This document shows positions 12,425 to 24,775 of a stretch of DNA of 64,000 nt, piece after piece. The stretch comes from Acanthosoma haemorrhoidale (Eukaryota; Arthropoda; Insecta; Hemiptera; Acanthosomatidae). Position numbers and translations under genes: made by a program. Each line of letters begins with the position of its first letter. The stretch's first letter is position 1. The stretch spans positions 114,211,768-114,275,767 of the forward strand of contig OV884014.1 of the NCBI GenBank assembly GCA_930367205.1, written 5' to 3'. The notes under the pieces were generated by a model. That model did no database searches. It saw only the letters and a list, made by a program, of their open reading frames with translations, and had not been told where the DNA came from.

Positions 12425-13326
12425 TGATAAATCTGCCTCACTGGGCAATAAGTAATTGTGATAATTGATCTCATTCATACCCTATTTACGATTCTCTCGA
12501 GTCTTGGGAAGTCCACTATGCTCCTCCATCAGCCGCGTCACTGGATAAGAGCCAGCGGAGGCTGACAAAGAGCGCATGAGAGCCACAGACGCTCATGAAG
12601 TGATTGGAGAAACTGGCCATTACCAAGACTCCCACTGTCATGTATTTATAGTAGGTCACGAGGCCACTGTCGTTTTAGTCTCCAAGGAGGATTATAGGGA
12701 TGAGTGGTGCAGTGCAATGACTGTGCTAGGGGATTAAGGTGGTTGGATAGGTTACTATGGAGTTTTCTGAGTTCAAGTATATGGGGTATATTAAGATTAT
12801 TATGAAGGGTTTTGTTTCTGACGTAATAAGGGGAATTTATTATTGTTCTCAGGAGTTTTGATTGAAAGGATTGGATACACTTGATGTTCGACTTTTTTGC
12901 TGTCCCCATAGCTCTATTCCGTATGTCCAGATTGGCTTAAGTATAACTTTGTAGTTAAGTAATTTATGTTCTATTGAGGGATGGGATGTCCTTTGAAGTA
13001 GTCTGTGCAGTTGTCCAAAGCGTCTGTTTAGTTCTTGTCTTCTTATCCTCGTGTGTGGGTTCCATGTCAGTCTTTTGTCGAGATGGAAGCCTAAATACCG
13101 TACTGTCTCGGATACAGGAAGAGGAGTGGAATTAAAAAAAAACAAGTGGACAGGACTTGCGGCAGAGGGTAAAGGTAATGTGGGAACATTTTGCTTCATT
13201 CGCTATTGGTTGCACCAATACTCGATCTCATCAAGGTGTTTTTGAAGGTTTTGGGATGCTATCGGGGTACGGATGGGATGACAGGACTGCAGTGTCATCT
13301 ACAAATGTTGCCAAGAAGGTATTGGC
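12425..13326 (-). mobile_element. Jockey-A fragment (copy A3)
   Basis: The least decayed ORF2 C-terminal region of the family here. On the minus strand it runs from the FVDDTAVLSS active-site block (near 13300) through the thumb and C-terminus to the 3' untranslated region and its TTGCC...GGCA hairpin near 12445. It is 5'-truncated within the reverse transcriptase domain. Confidence 0.85.
12646..13199 (-). pseudogene. Jockey-A ORF2 reverse transcriptase C-terminal fragment
   Basis: Two overlapping minus-strand frames together carry the Jockey ORF2 tail. The first (13199-12849) has TVRYLGFHLDKRLTW, RRFGQLHRLLQR and LKPIWTYGIELWG. The second (12909-12646) has KSNIKCIQSFQSKLLRTI, NKTLHNNLNIPHILEL, the LSNHLNPLAQSL block and RRLKRQWPRDLL-like terminal residues. 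A frame change near 12880 and the missing palm domain make it a pseudogene. In intact elements this is the thumb and C-terminus of the ORF2 polyprotein (endonuclease plus reverse transcriptase), which drives target-primed reverse transcription. Confidence 0.8.
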
Positions 13327-13757
<431 letters not shown>

Positions 13758-13911
13758 TGATATAAATTTGATAAAAATGAGGTATCGCATTTTAATCAGC
13801 CTAAGCAAACCACCCATCGATCCACTCATATTTTTTTTTATTTTGTAAATTAAATTTAGTTATTTTTCCTCGTCCCAATATACATATGTCTCTGTTATGC
13901 ACTGTTATACT

Positions 13912-14010
13912 ACTAGCAGGTCCTCCTAGTACAAGGATCCGATCACCCTAAATATTTTATATTTATCCCTCATCCGAAAATTCTAACTGGAGAGCTTAGA
14001 AAAAAAAAAA
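13912..14010 (+). mobile_element. severely truncated non-LTR tail (family B) with 11-bp target duplication
   Basis: About 99 bp matching the 3' end of the element at 50866-51463 (shared cctcctagta, aaggatccg, then gagagct before poly-A). It ends in about 11 A. The 11-mer ACTGTTATACT flanks it exactly, at 13901-13911 and 14011-14021. This is a textbook 5'-truncated product of target-primed reverse transcription. Confidence 0.85.
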
Positions 14011-14021
14011 ACTGTTATACT

Positions 14022-16551
14022 CCGAAGAATAATATTTTAATTTTTATTGTTAATAACTATGTTCTCAAAAATTATTCTTTAAAGAGAGAACATACCCGGG
14101 ATTCTACCTCAAAAATTTGATAACTTTCTGTGATTATCACTGCCTAGTAGTTCACTTTTTGCATAATCATTACCTAAAACATGTATTGCGGTTATGATTA
14201 ACTGTCACATAAGTACCTATAATCTCTGTACTATTAAGCAGTAGTTTCAAGGATCTATGGCATTGCCTCTACCCTAATGGGTCATTTATTAGTTTATGAA
14301 ATTGCAATCACAAACATTTACCCCAGCCATTTTCATTTAATTTTTCAAAACTTCAATTTTTCAAAATATTTTTTTTCATGCTCTCATAGCTCCATTGTTC
14401 TTTGTGGGGGAATTGTAATGTTGGCTTCTAAAAATTTTAACCAAAATAAATATAATCATCCATATATCTGTATCGTTTTTACGAATAAACAAACTTGACT
14501 ACAAGAGTACCAAATGTTTCCCGTAAAAAAATATATACCACCTCTTAGGCTTAGGAAAACTTGATCTACACTGAAGAAGAGCACATTCTTCTAGGCCCCC
14601 CCCCATCTATTGGTGATCGACGAAGCGAACAGAACTCACTCTTGAATACCCTGAAGGACTCGAAAAGAGTGTGGAGTTCCCTCCTTTATCCAGGGAGCTG
14701 GGAGCAGCCCTTTATCAAGATGTAACAGGAGAGGATCAGGTAGCCTGCGCTCAGGGCAAATGTCTTAGACTTCCTCCAGGCATCGTCAAATGTTCCCTGT
14801 TTCTCCCTTGTCAAGCAACAGGGAAGAATAATCATCCGATTTAGCGAGAACACGATCTTACAAGTCCTTTGATGGTTCGAACATGAACATTTTGTTCTCT
14901 TCTTCATTTAACTTTTTTGTTCGTTAAAATGAAAGAAAAAAATGTCTACGGGCAATATGAAGTTTCAAATCTACCGTAGTCTACATTAGTTAGTTTTTAG
15001 ATGAGATTATTCCTAGATATAACTAGCTCGTACTTCCTACTCTCTAATTGGAATATATATAGTATGGTTCCAAAAGATCACAAATGTTTGTTCATATCAA
15101 CACACTACAAAGAGGAGTAAATAATTAAAAATATAATTGTTTCTTCATTTCTCTCTGTAACGAATCATACGGCAGACGAAAATTTTGTGGAAAACACCCA
15201 ATTACCGTGTTTGGATGAACCTTGAACTCCAAGCTTTGTCCAGGGTAAGACGGAACCTGTTAGCCTACGAGAAGTAGCTCGTCATAGGAGCGTGACTTGT
15301 CAGCAATTAAAAAGTGTGTGAATGCTGGAGGGGAGGGGGCTATGAGAAATAGTAAACATGCAATGTCCCAGACTTATTTTGACAGTCCAGTCATTAGAAG
15401 TCTTAATACAATAAAAAACAATTTCTTAAAATTTCATTTTAATGAGTTTTAAACGTATTGTAGTGAATGGTGTTTAAACTGCCTTTATGCAATATTCGGC
15501 CTCACATTTTAAAACAAAATACTTATATATAAAGGCAAACACCAAGCGCATACAATCTTTCTAACATACGTCCAGAGCGTCAATTAATGCATCTTTTCAT
15601 GTAAGTAATTGAACCCACCGTAATGAGCGTCAGTAGGGTCGGTAGTAAGAGGTCAGTTCTGAGCGTCTGTGGCTCTCATGCTCTCCTTCTACTTCTGCTT
15701 CTACAAAACAATGTAGAATGCAGTTCCACGAATAGTAATGTGGTTCCACGAATAGCTTGGGGTTCTGCCCTATTTATTATTTCTTTCTCCATAAGCGGTG
15801 AAAATCTGCGAGTGAATTATGAGATCCCTGAGCTTCGCATATATCACAATTATAAAGAGCCCTTTTGGGGCTCATTCTATTTTACTTTGAATAAAAAAAA
15901 AGTGAATTCCATTTTGAAACTTTATTAGTAGAGACTAGCTTATGAAGTGTAATCTAGCCAGAATTCACTAGATCGATGTGTTAAAGCTGCTTCATTCTCA
16001 TAGACTTTATTGTGGGCCAAGCACCCTCCCACCCATAACTAACTGACCAGCGCACCTCCCCTGACCCCAGAACAGGTCCACAGTATTAAAAAGTAGAGCT
16101 AGTTTTTCATCAGAGCGAGATGGAAACACTTCCCAGGTAGCCAGTGAGTATAAATCATGAAAGGTCCCATCAATCATGCAGACCGAGTTGGGTCGAGACC
16201 TCTCTGCTCTGTATTCTTACATTCACTCATGCATGGTCCCACTGGTGTGAATGGTGTTTGAGATCATAATGATGTCAGTTCGTTATAGTTTTTTGTCCTT
16301 GCATTTCTTTATTTCCACCTTCAGTTGAAACGATATCAGACAAAATAAAGAAACAATTGGCGCTAACAGACCTTTGGCCAAACATTTTTCATTAGATTTT
16401 TTAAAGAACTACAAAAACATTATTAAAATCATGGATATGAACGGTTATGTCATATAGTTAATCGCATCATTAACAAATAGTATGTTTATCAGCATCATCC
16501 TAAGGACTGTGTCTCATAACTTATAATAATCAGCCCTATTATAATTATCTT
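14022..16551. other. no supported gene
   Basis: 2.5 kb without a recognisable gene. It holds a C-rich run near 14598 and a GC-richer patch at about 14640-14880 with no coding motif. A short ctgagcgtctgtggctctc match to the Jockey-A 3' region occurs near 15660. Confidence 0.45.
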
Positions 16552-17373
16552 TGTTGTGGTCACCTCTTAATTACGAATAATTAAAAGTTACCCTCATCTC
16601 GGCCCAGAAAATATCTGTTTCCATATTTGTACAAATAAAGCTTATGACGTCAGGTGGAGAGCGGAGAGAAGCTAGTGGGGGAAGCAGCCGCAGGTGGGGA
16701 GCCGTCCCTGGCCTGCCTATATAAACCCCGGGTCTAAGGGCGAAAGATAGAACATACCAAACCGACACCTTGAACACTGCTCTCTCCTCTCTCTCTGCAC
16801 TGGCGCCGCTGCTCTACTTAAGCCATGGGCTTCTCATTCAACTACCTCTGCATCTCTCTCTCCTAACCTCGCTATTTTTTAGACCGGCGTTGTCAGACCC
16901 CACACCTTCCTAGTGGGAATCTCTGCCTTCGTCTCGCTAAAACTAGCAGCTCCTTGGGAGAGACCTCTACCTCGTGGACGACATACTTCACCTAGTAGCG
17001 TCTCCCACGGCAATCCAGTCTGCTTCTCTCCGGTCCACGCGCGCCTTTGGGATCCGGACGGTTTTCGCCTACCCTTAGACTCCGAGTGTGAATTCTCGGT
17101 CATTCCAAAACCACACAAACTACCTATAAACCTACCCCGTTCCTCTTCTCCTGAACATGGTGCTTTGTCGGGGCACACATTCTAAGATCTTATGGAGTCA
17201 GATCAATTAGGCTGCCCGCCGACTAGGCCGCCAGCTAGGGTGAAAGACCTCAGATCCACCCGCTCTTTTCCTTTCTGGGCGCTCCCCGGACGGGGGCTAA
17301 GAGGTTGTAGTGACCCTAGCTCGCGCCGGCCGTCTCCGCCCCACCTTGGGGACTTACATATATGAACCCGACA
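16552..17373 (+). mobile_element. solo LTR, TGTTGTGG family, perfect 5-bp duplication
   Basis: Starts TGTTGTGG and ends CCCGACA. Directly flanking it is ATCTT on both sides (16547-16551 and 17374-17378), a perfect 5-bp target duplication that fixes both ends. Its first 300 bp match the minus-strand LTR at 26008-26606. Its middle (about 16890-17215) matches the TGTAGC-family LTRs at 5301 and 30698. A TATA box-like tatataaacc lies near 16718. No internal retrotransposon region is attached, so it is a recombined solo LTR. Confidence 0.88.
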
Positions 17374-18039
17374 ATCTTATTAGTAACTTATCTTCCATCC
17401 GAGACCTCTATTCTAAATAATTGCCTTCCACGACCTTTTCTATCTGCGCCCTTTCCTACTAGACCTACTACCACTTTTCTGCAGAGATAAATACCCCTTA
17501 GGCATAAGGCTTCCTCGTGGAGCTCATTCGCTGTTGAGCTCTCAGCCTGTAACTATATATAATTGTACATTTGTGTGTTATACCAAATAAAGTTTATTTT
17601 TTTGAGTTATTCAGTAACAGAAACATAATTAACGAAAAATATGTATTTTATGTGGAAAAAAATCAGTTCTTTAGTGTGGAAAAAACAACTAAGATTTAAT
17701 GGATATACTCACACATGCAGTAGAGGCAATCAGTCGCATGATAATTGAAAGTTGAATGCACTTGTATAAAAGCAGAGGCTCTACTATAGGGCTAGTGTCA
17801 ATAACTTAGGAAGGCAGGTAAATAAAAATGCTTTTATCCTGATGATAACATCATCAAATATTGACAGGTGTAGGTAGGCCGGTACCATTAGTACAGACAA
17901 TTGAGTGGTCCTAGCAATATTAGCAGCACGTCTTTCTGGTTGTTACTTTAGGACAATATTAGCAGATCCAGATGCGATCCAGGTATATAATTGTAATGAA
18001 TTTGAAATTCAATATTACATTATATATATATATATATAT
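17374..18039. other. no supported gene
   Basis: AT-rich; ends in a TA dinucleotide run (about 18019-18041) next to the Jockey copy. Confidence 0.5.
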
Positions 18040-18499
18040 AATCCTTTATTGTGCTAAAATTACAATCTGCCTTTTATAAGGCAATAAGTAATTAAGATGA
18101 ATGCTCTCATTCATACCATATTTACAGTTCATCATTCACTCGCTCATTCATACAATATTTACAGACAGGCTGACCAAGAGCGCGAGAGCCACAGACGCTC
18201 AGGACATGATTGGAGAAACTGGCCATTGCCAGGACTCCCACTGTCACGCGTTTATAGCAGGTCACGAGGCCACTGCCGTTTCAGTCTCCGAGGAGGATTA
18301 TAGGGATGAGTGGCGCAGTGCAATGACTGTGCTACAGGATTAGGGTGGTTGGAAAGGCTACTGTGGAATTTCATAAACTTGGAAGGGATGAGTTCTAGAA
18401 TGTAGGGTATGTTAAGGTCGTTATGAAGGGTTTTGTTGCTGACATAATAAGGGGCATTTACTATTGTTCTCAGGACTTTTGATTGAAAGGATTGGATAC
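18040..18499 (-). mobile_element. Jockey-A fragment (copy A4)
   Basis: On the minus strand: the last ORF2 codons (NAPYYVSNKTL-like, then RRLKR), the 3' untranslated region, and the end of the element with an AATAAAG-like signal and a hairpin (TTGCCTT...AAGGCA). The 3' region contains two direct repeats of cattcatacMatatttaca. A block of about 150 bp seen in longer copies, cacgctcc to gggctg, is missing. Confidence 0.85.
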
Positions 18500-20607
18500 A
18501 ATATTACATTAAAATTTGGTACATTCTTAAAATAATGACGCGCAACGCATAAATGTAGGAGTTAACATGAAACTGAAATAATGCATTTCATAAAAATGTT
18601 AAAACATATTTTCTTTTTTGTGCATTTATTAGTATTAAAACAATTGATTGGAGTAGGTCATTTTTAAGAGGACGATTTGATTCGTGTCACCTATCGCCTG
18701 CATTATCATTTTTCTTTTTTGAAAATTGTTTTTTAACTTATAACTGTGACTAGAGCCACAACCAGTGACCTGATGGCAGAGGACATCCGTCCAGTGATTG
18801 CTACCCTGAACTGCTGAAGCTATGTATGAACATATCTTATTGATATTAATTTACAAGATCTCGCAACGTCTTTGAGGTGTAGACTGTTCTTGTATCAGCG
18901 AATATAGGTGCCTATATTAGCAAATATTCAAAAATTGACCCTAACCCAAAGGGAGAAGCTAAACTTCAGCACATCAAGAATAAAATCTTAAACAATTCCG
19001 AGCTTTTTAATGATAATTAATCTTTCTTGAATGATTGTCCAGTTTCTGATGTTTCTAAAAATAACTTCAGATAATTCAAAAAACAATTTTTAGTTAATAA
19101 AACTTACTGAAGTGAGGTGAAGTAAGTGACTGGATGTAGGTGTGAGCCGGATCGATGGTACACCGTCCTAGGAGATGTGTAAGGGCGATGTTGAGAGGGT
19201 AAGGGGTTAATTATGAATGGTATTATATCCTCCAATGGATTATCCACTCTAGGGCATCCATGGATTATTTAATAAACCTTCCACTCCTGCTCTCCAGGGC
19301 GTGGATTATAATCCTTTTACATCCTGGGGGAGCAGGGGGAGAGGGACCCCTGGAGCAATAATTAAGGATCAGGCGGTGGAGGACTTAAAGCGGCTTGGCG
19401 GCAGATCGCTTTGCGGTTTTTCGGTCTTCTCTTACTTTAGTGGGACTTATCTAATCAAAGCGATATTAGACTTAAAGATGTGGTTAAACGTGTTCTGTGC
19501 ATATGCATAAAATGGATCGTGATGTTCACTCAGGCTATTCTGAGCGTTAGTTAGTCTGCTTAGAGAGAATATAAACTAACTAAAGTTACGAGTAAATATA
19601 CCATCAATGAACGTCGAATATAACAGTATACTGTATCATTAACGCTCATTATATTACGTCATACGATCGCAGGATTAATGTTACGAGTAAATATACCATC
19701 AAAGCACGTTAAATATATATTCTCCCTAAGAAATTCTGCTAAAACCATTTGGAATTGGAAAGGCATTTGATTGCGTTCGATACAGGACGTTTGTTCAAAT
19801 TGATTCATCGCAATTTTTTTGTGGAAGAGCGTTTGTATGTGCAAGAGCGTTTAACAATACAATATCAGCTGCATGTTTAAAACGAAACTTAGTTGAAACA
19901 TTTCTTGTAATAACGCTTTCTCTCATTGCTTTCCTTTTTATAACAAGTCCGGTTGATCTGTTTAATAAACTAAAGCTTTTTTAATGCACAAGCTCAGCTT
20001 CATCAATAACTTTTTCCGATTCTGAACTGTACAAGATTAAATGCATATGTTTATGACCGGATAAATAGAACTACTTTTTAGATGAGCCGAACATGTTTTA
20101 AAAACGTCTTGTTAGTGAGAATGTTTTGTTTGATTTACCCATCAACAACTTTAAAGAGGACTAATACTTTTTTGTGACTAACTGAATACAAATCATGTCA
20201 GCAGTTTAAAATGATTCAGTTCTACAATAGACTATGAGACAAGTTAAAACGTAATTATGCATTTATATCGTGACTCATTCTTGATGTGTTTAAAAATGGT
20301 ATTGATTTTTAATCAAGAGATTTTAGATTTGTTTTTAACATAATATTATTCCTTTCTCGCGTTCTCCCTCAGGCGATCTTCCTTTCCGGCAGGTTTCCTC
20401 TGGAGAAAAAAATCACTCCTGGAAAATCACAGGAACACTCATAATGACTCATGTTAGACAAGCAGCTCATACGTAAACTACAACTATCTTTTAAGAACAA
20501 GAGAATCCTGTACACGTTTATACATTAAAAAACCTGGTCTTACGAAATTAGAAACTGGGAAAATGTTTAAAAATACTTCAACTCAATATGACGCTCAAAT
20601 TAATAAC
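18500..20607. other. unassigned; contains a spaced 30-bp direct repeat
   Basis: No gene recognised. A direct repeat, gttacgagtaaatatacc plus about 12 more bases, occurs at 19585-19614 and 19680-19709. A GC-richer patch at 19230-19420 has no identifiable motif. Confidence 0.45.
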
Positions 20608-20905
20608 TTCTGGCAATGAGCAGTTTCTCCAATCATGTCATGAGCGTCTGTGGCGCTCTTCGTCATTCTCCATTGGCTTGCTGACGGAGGAGCGTGGGGG
20701 ACTTCCCAAGACTCGCTTCCTCTTTCGCACGCGAGGGAGGTGACTACCATGTGGATTTGGGAGGTCTCTGGGCTGTTAGTACAAACCATATGAATGAGCG
20801 ATTGAATGAAAATTTTAAATATGGTATGAATGAGAACATCTATCACAATCACTTATTGCCTAATAAGCCAGATTGTAATTTCATCACAATGAAGAAGTTT
20901 TTATT
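20608..20905 (+). mobile_element. Jockey-A 3' untranslated fragment (copy A5)
   Basis: Contains only the non-coding 3' region: gcagtttctccaatcatgtc, gcgagggaggtgac, the terminal hairpin TTGCCTAATAAGCCAG, and cacaatgaagaag. Confidence 0.85.
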
Positions 20906-22184
20906 ACAAAAATATATATTTTTTTATATTTGTCATATTTTTTTTTTCTTTCCCAACAATATTATTTTTTGCTATATCCCACATTAACCGAACACATATG
21001 GTTTATCACAGTGTTGTATGTTGGTTTTCTAAACAGAATTTACATCTTAATAAATCAACTAGCCACTTACTTGGCATCGTCGTGAGGCAGAACGAACACT
21101 CTATCTACCTCTGAATATAATCTTTTAGAAGAAACGGGAATCAAACCAAGGTTTCCAAACAACGTGTGTGCAGCAGATGGAGTGAGTTTTGGATTGCATT
21201 TATTTATAGGTATTTACAGCAGAAGATGTCATCGATGCTTCGATACATGTCATCTTACTTGGTCTAAGTTTTCCATTGTCCATTCCAGTTATTTCCACCC
21301 AGATGGTTTTATTACATATCTGACCACGTGCTATGAGGAACAATCATTCTGTTTACCGTACAGTCTGTTGTGCATAACGCTATATAATATGTAGTATGAT
21401 GTTATACATCTCCTGTACTAGGCTGTGCTATCACATTCACTGTCATGGAAGCAAACATGAAATTCTCTATTATAATATATTATAGATTATACTAAACGTT
21501 TTTGTGCGATGAACAATGAACAAATGAAAATGAATGAAGAGAATGGACTTTGCTTGACCAATCGATAATCTTTTCACTTGTTTCTATTTATGGATTTAAA
21601 ACGAATCACGAATTCGAATAAATAAATTTGAAATAAGACACAAACCTAGCGACCGAAATAAAAGCACTAGCACGAGAGGATATTAGAATCAAAGACTGGG
21701 CTAGAACGAAACGAGGTGGGATGGGGGGCCGGCCCATAAAAACCCATTTGTGAGTCCTGCCCTCCTCGCCACCCCCAGCAAAAATATTGCAAAAGGAGGC
21801 AACCCTCGGGAAATATGCCGGAGAGCTGGAAATTACAAGGGATTGCTGCTGAGGGAGGAGTCGGAGAGTCTTGTCCCTCGCTCCTATTTGTAAATAATAT
21901 TTATATTTAAAATTGTCTCGATATTTATATTTGAGCAACCAAAATTGCTTGATTTTGTCGCTCGACTTAAAAGTCTCTTTTAGAGGTACAACTCTTTCTG
22001 ATTTTTCCACCCGACGGAAAATTGAGTTCCTCGAGTTATAATATTTTAAAAGTAAAATTAATAAACAAATTTGTATTATAACATATTCATATTACTTTTA
22101 TATCCTTTTCACAAATGCAGGGATAATTGTTTCAATAAGGTTTCTGGGATTTACATGAACACTCGCACCATTTATTATTATTAA
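20906..22184. other. no supported gene
   Basis: Contains the longest non-repeat open frame in this part (134 codons, minus strand, 21606-22010). It has no recognised domain and uneven composition, so I do not call it a gene. Confidence 0.4.
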
Positions 22185-22484
22185 ACAGCTTTATTATGGT
22201 AAAATTATCATCTGCCTTATTGGGCAATAAGTAATTGTGATAAATGATCTCATCCATACAATATTTAGAAACAGCCTAGAGGCCTCCAAAATCCACATGG
22301 TTGTCACCTCCCTGATGCGAAAGAGGACGCGTAGTCTTGGGAAGTCCCCCACGCTCCTCCTTCAGCCACGTCACCGGATACGAGCCAGTGGAGGCTGAGG
22401 GAGAGCGCGAGAGCCACATACGCTCAGGACATGATCGGAGAAACTGGCCAAAGTCAGGACTCCCACTGTCACGTATTTATAGCA
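22185..22484 (-). mobile_element. Jockey-A 3' untranslated fragment (copy A6)
   Basis: Minus-strand 3' region with hairpin (TTGCCCAATAAGGCAGA read on minus), cut off just upstream of the ORF2 stop region. Confidence 0.85.
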
Positions 22485-23377
22485 TTAGAAATCCTAAGAG
22501 CATTGGATATTATTTTAATTGTTGAATTAAATGACAGGATCAATATATTCTATAGAATTTTAGCTATGTTGTTTCTACGGGTGATATACCTAAATTACAA
22601 GCAGTTACAGACCTGTCGGAGTCTTGTTTTTAAGGAAAAACTGCTACCAGTATTCCTTGTCTAAAAAAAATTGAATGAATTACGAAACCTCTTTAGAAAA
22701 AAATGGTTTTTGAATGTGTGTGGGAATGTTTTTGGAACTGAGATAGTAGAAGTAGACATTGGCATGACATCCGAATGCATACGGCACAGAGGGGCTTTTG
22801 GTTTTTACTGATTCATCACAAGAGTTCTAAAGGCCTGGTATTTGCCATTAACAGATAACATAAATGTGTAATAAATCCATTTAAAATATAACGTCAATGG
22901 CTGCTATTAACTTTATTTGTGTTCCATGACCGCATACTCCGGGGTCCGCATTAAGAAACTCCTGCCCCCTTGATCAAATAGTAGTTCTCACTGTATGCTA
23001 TGCATGCCGCACATACATCCCCGAGGCCGCTCGTATAACCAGAAACCCAATCCAAACATGTTGGGCAACAGTTTAAATTAGTTTAGTTAGTTGTGAGCAA
23101 TTTGTAATCGGATTCAAGTTTCTCCATTCTCGTGGAGTCGTTAGAGACCTCAAAAGGATCACTAGCAGGCAATAATATTCCTCCTTATGTTTATTGATGT
23201 ATTGTTCAATGTCATATCTAGTAAAAAAAATGGATACCCATCTCCATTTCTCTACTCATTTTAGTAACAACAAGTAAGAATAATAGCTTCGTCTGAAACT
23301 GATGATTTATAAATGTGTTCTCCAGCCAGCTCTGCTGTACAGTGCCCAGTGGGTACAGTATATAGTGACATACTCAC
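22485..23377. other. no supported gene
   Basis: Nothing recognised. It would be intron if the exon candidate at 23378-23493 is real. Confidence 0.4.
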
Positions 23378-23493
23378 TTGACTGACAATACAGCTAAAAG
23401 CCTCCGAAAATTTCAGGATGGGATCATGAGAAAAGTTGTCATAACATTCTCTCAAGCGGTTAAAGAACGATAACCTGGTTTTAGTAGCAGCAC
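23378..23493 (-). CDS. candidate internal coding exon of a host gene
   Basis: On the minus strand, 116 nt are bounded by an acceptor-like ...tttgtcag just upstream and a donor GTGAGT just downstream (complement at 23372-23377). The enclosed frame is open for 38 codons plus two bases and reads like ordinary protein (RLSFFNRLRECYDNF, then HDPILKFSEAFSCI). The open frame continues past the donor to about 23261. I do not recognise the protein. It overlaps no repeat found here. The polypyrimidine tract is weak, and the flanking exons are not visible. It may instead be a chance frame. Confidence 0.35.
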
Positions 23494-24775
23494 CTGACAA
23501 ACCCAGTGTTTAACTATGACCCACCACCCTTCCCGCATCGATGACAACAGACTGTCAGGGAAAATTAGGTTAAAATTACGTTTGTTAGATGTAAGTTAGT
23601 TTTATAATTCATAAGGTGAGCCACATCATATTTTAAGACAATGAATGTATAATGCACATTATACCTTTGTAACAATCGCAAATCACAGTGTAAATTACAG
23701 CCAAGCTACATGACATATAATATTGCCCTATTGTAAATAAATTTATTGATATAGAAGATATTGAATTCTATCATTTTAAAAAACAAGGTGACATAAAAGA
23801 AAAAAAGGATGCTTGATTTTAGTTTTGTTTCAGATTGCCAAATTTCTGTAAACGAAACTTTTTCTTAAAGTGCACAAAGCACTTTTTTTCTTGAAAGTGA
23901 AAGTAGAAAGTGTGAAACGGTTAAAGGAACGATAGAAGTCCAAATACAGTTAATTGTCCCATTTAACATTGCTTCATCACTTCAAATTAATCTTCTTTTA
24001 ATATCCTCTTCGTCTTCACATTTAAGCAAACAGCACATTTTGATTATTGAGAGCATGTAACTTTCAACTTGATTCGCCTCAAAATTCGATGGACTCTGTC
24101 CTTAGCAATATTTGCAACACGAGGAGACTGGCTCACTCTCCAACACCCTTACTTTTGATCATGTTCTCTCTATAATCTTCTTTGTCCTTCTACCCCGTTT
24201 TTGCTCAAACTTTGTTCCTTTAAAAACTAGAGAAATAAATTTTTTTTTGTGTAGCCAATATATGCTGAAGTGATTCCCAAAGATGAAGCATCCACTTCCA
24301 GCATGACAGACTAACTTCTGCTCCTCTGAAGGCAAAGTTAGTAAAGTTAGTAGATTAACCTGTATGTACAGATAAGTACGTGTAGTACATGTGTACAACC
24401 TCACCTGTGAGGTAAAGGGTCTTGATAGATTAGGGTTAGATGTTGATTGGAGGCTATTGTGGACGGATAAGATCCTAAGATTTCTATAGCAGGAGATTTA
24501 TCAGCTACAACAGGCGCCTGTCAAAGAAACTCTGTGGCTCAATGAGCTTGTGGAGGCTTTGCTGAGGTAATTCCTACATGTGTCAGTTCACGGGACTAAG
24601 TCTCCTCCTGTGGCTGTGTGGTGTTTATTAAGTCTGGTAATTGACATCGGGACTGACGGCCTGTCGCGGCTTCTTGTAGTGATTGCACAAGTAATAGATT
24701 AAATCAATATATAAAAACTAGTTAATTGTTATTAAAATAAAAGTGATCTTTCATTAAGCGCATTTTCATTTAAAG
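23494..24775. other. no supported gene
   Basis: AT-rich DNA without recognisable features. Confidence 0.45.

Noticed and set aside
16571..17185. Open frames inside the solo LTR
   Set aside because: The region is bounded as an LTR by TG...CA ends and a 5-bp duplication. The frames are not conserved in the other LTR copies.
21606..22010. 134-codon minus-strand frame
   Set aside because: No recognisable domain, a poly-Lys/Tyr and Phe-rich AT-driven part joined to a GC-rich part, and no splice or poly-A context. It could be checked by homology search.
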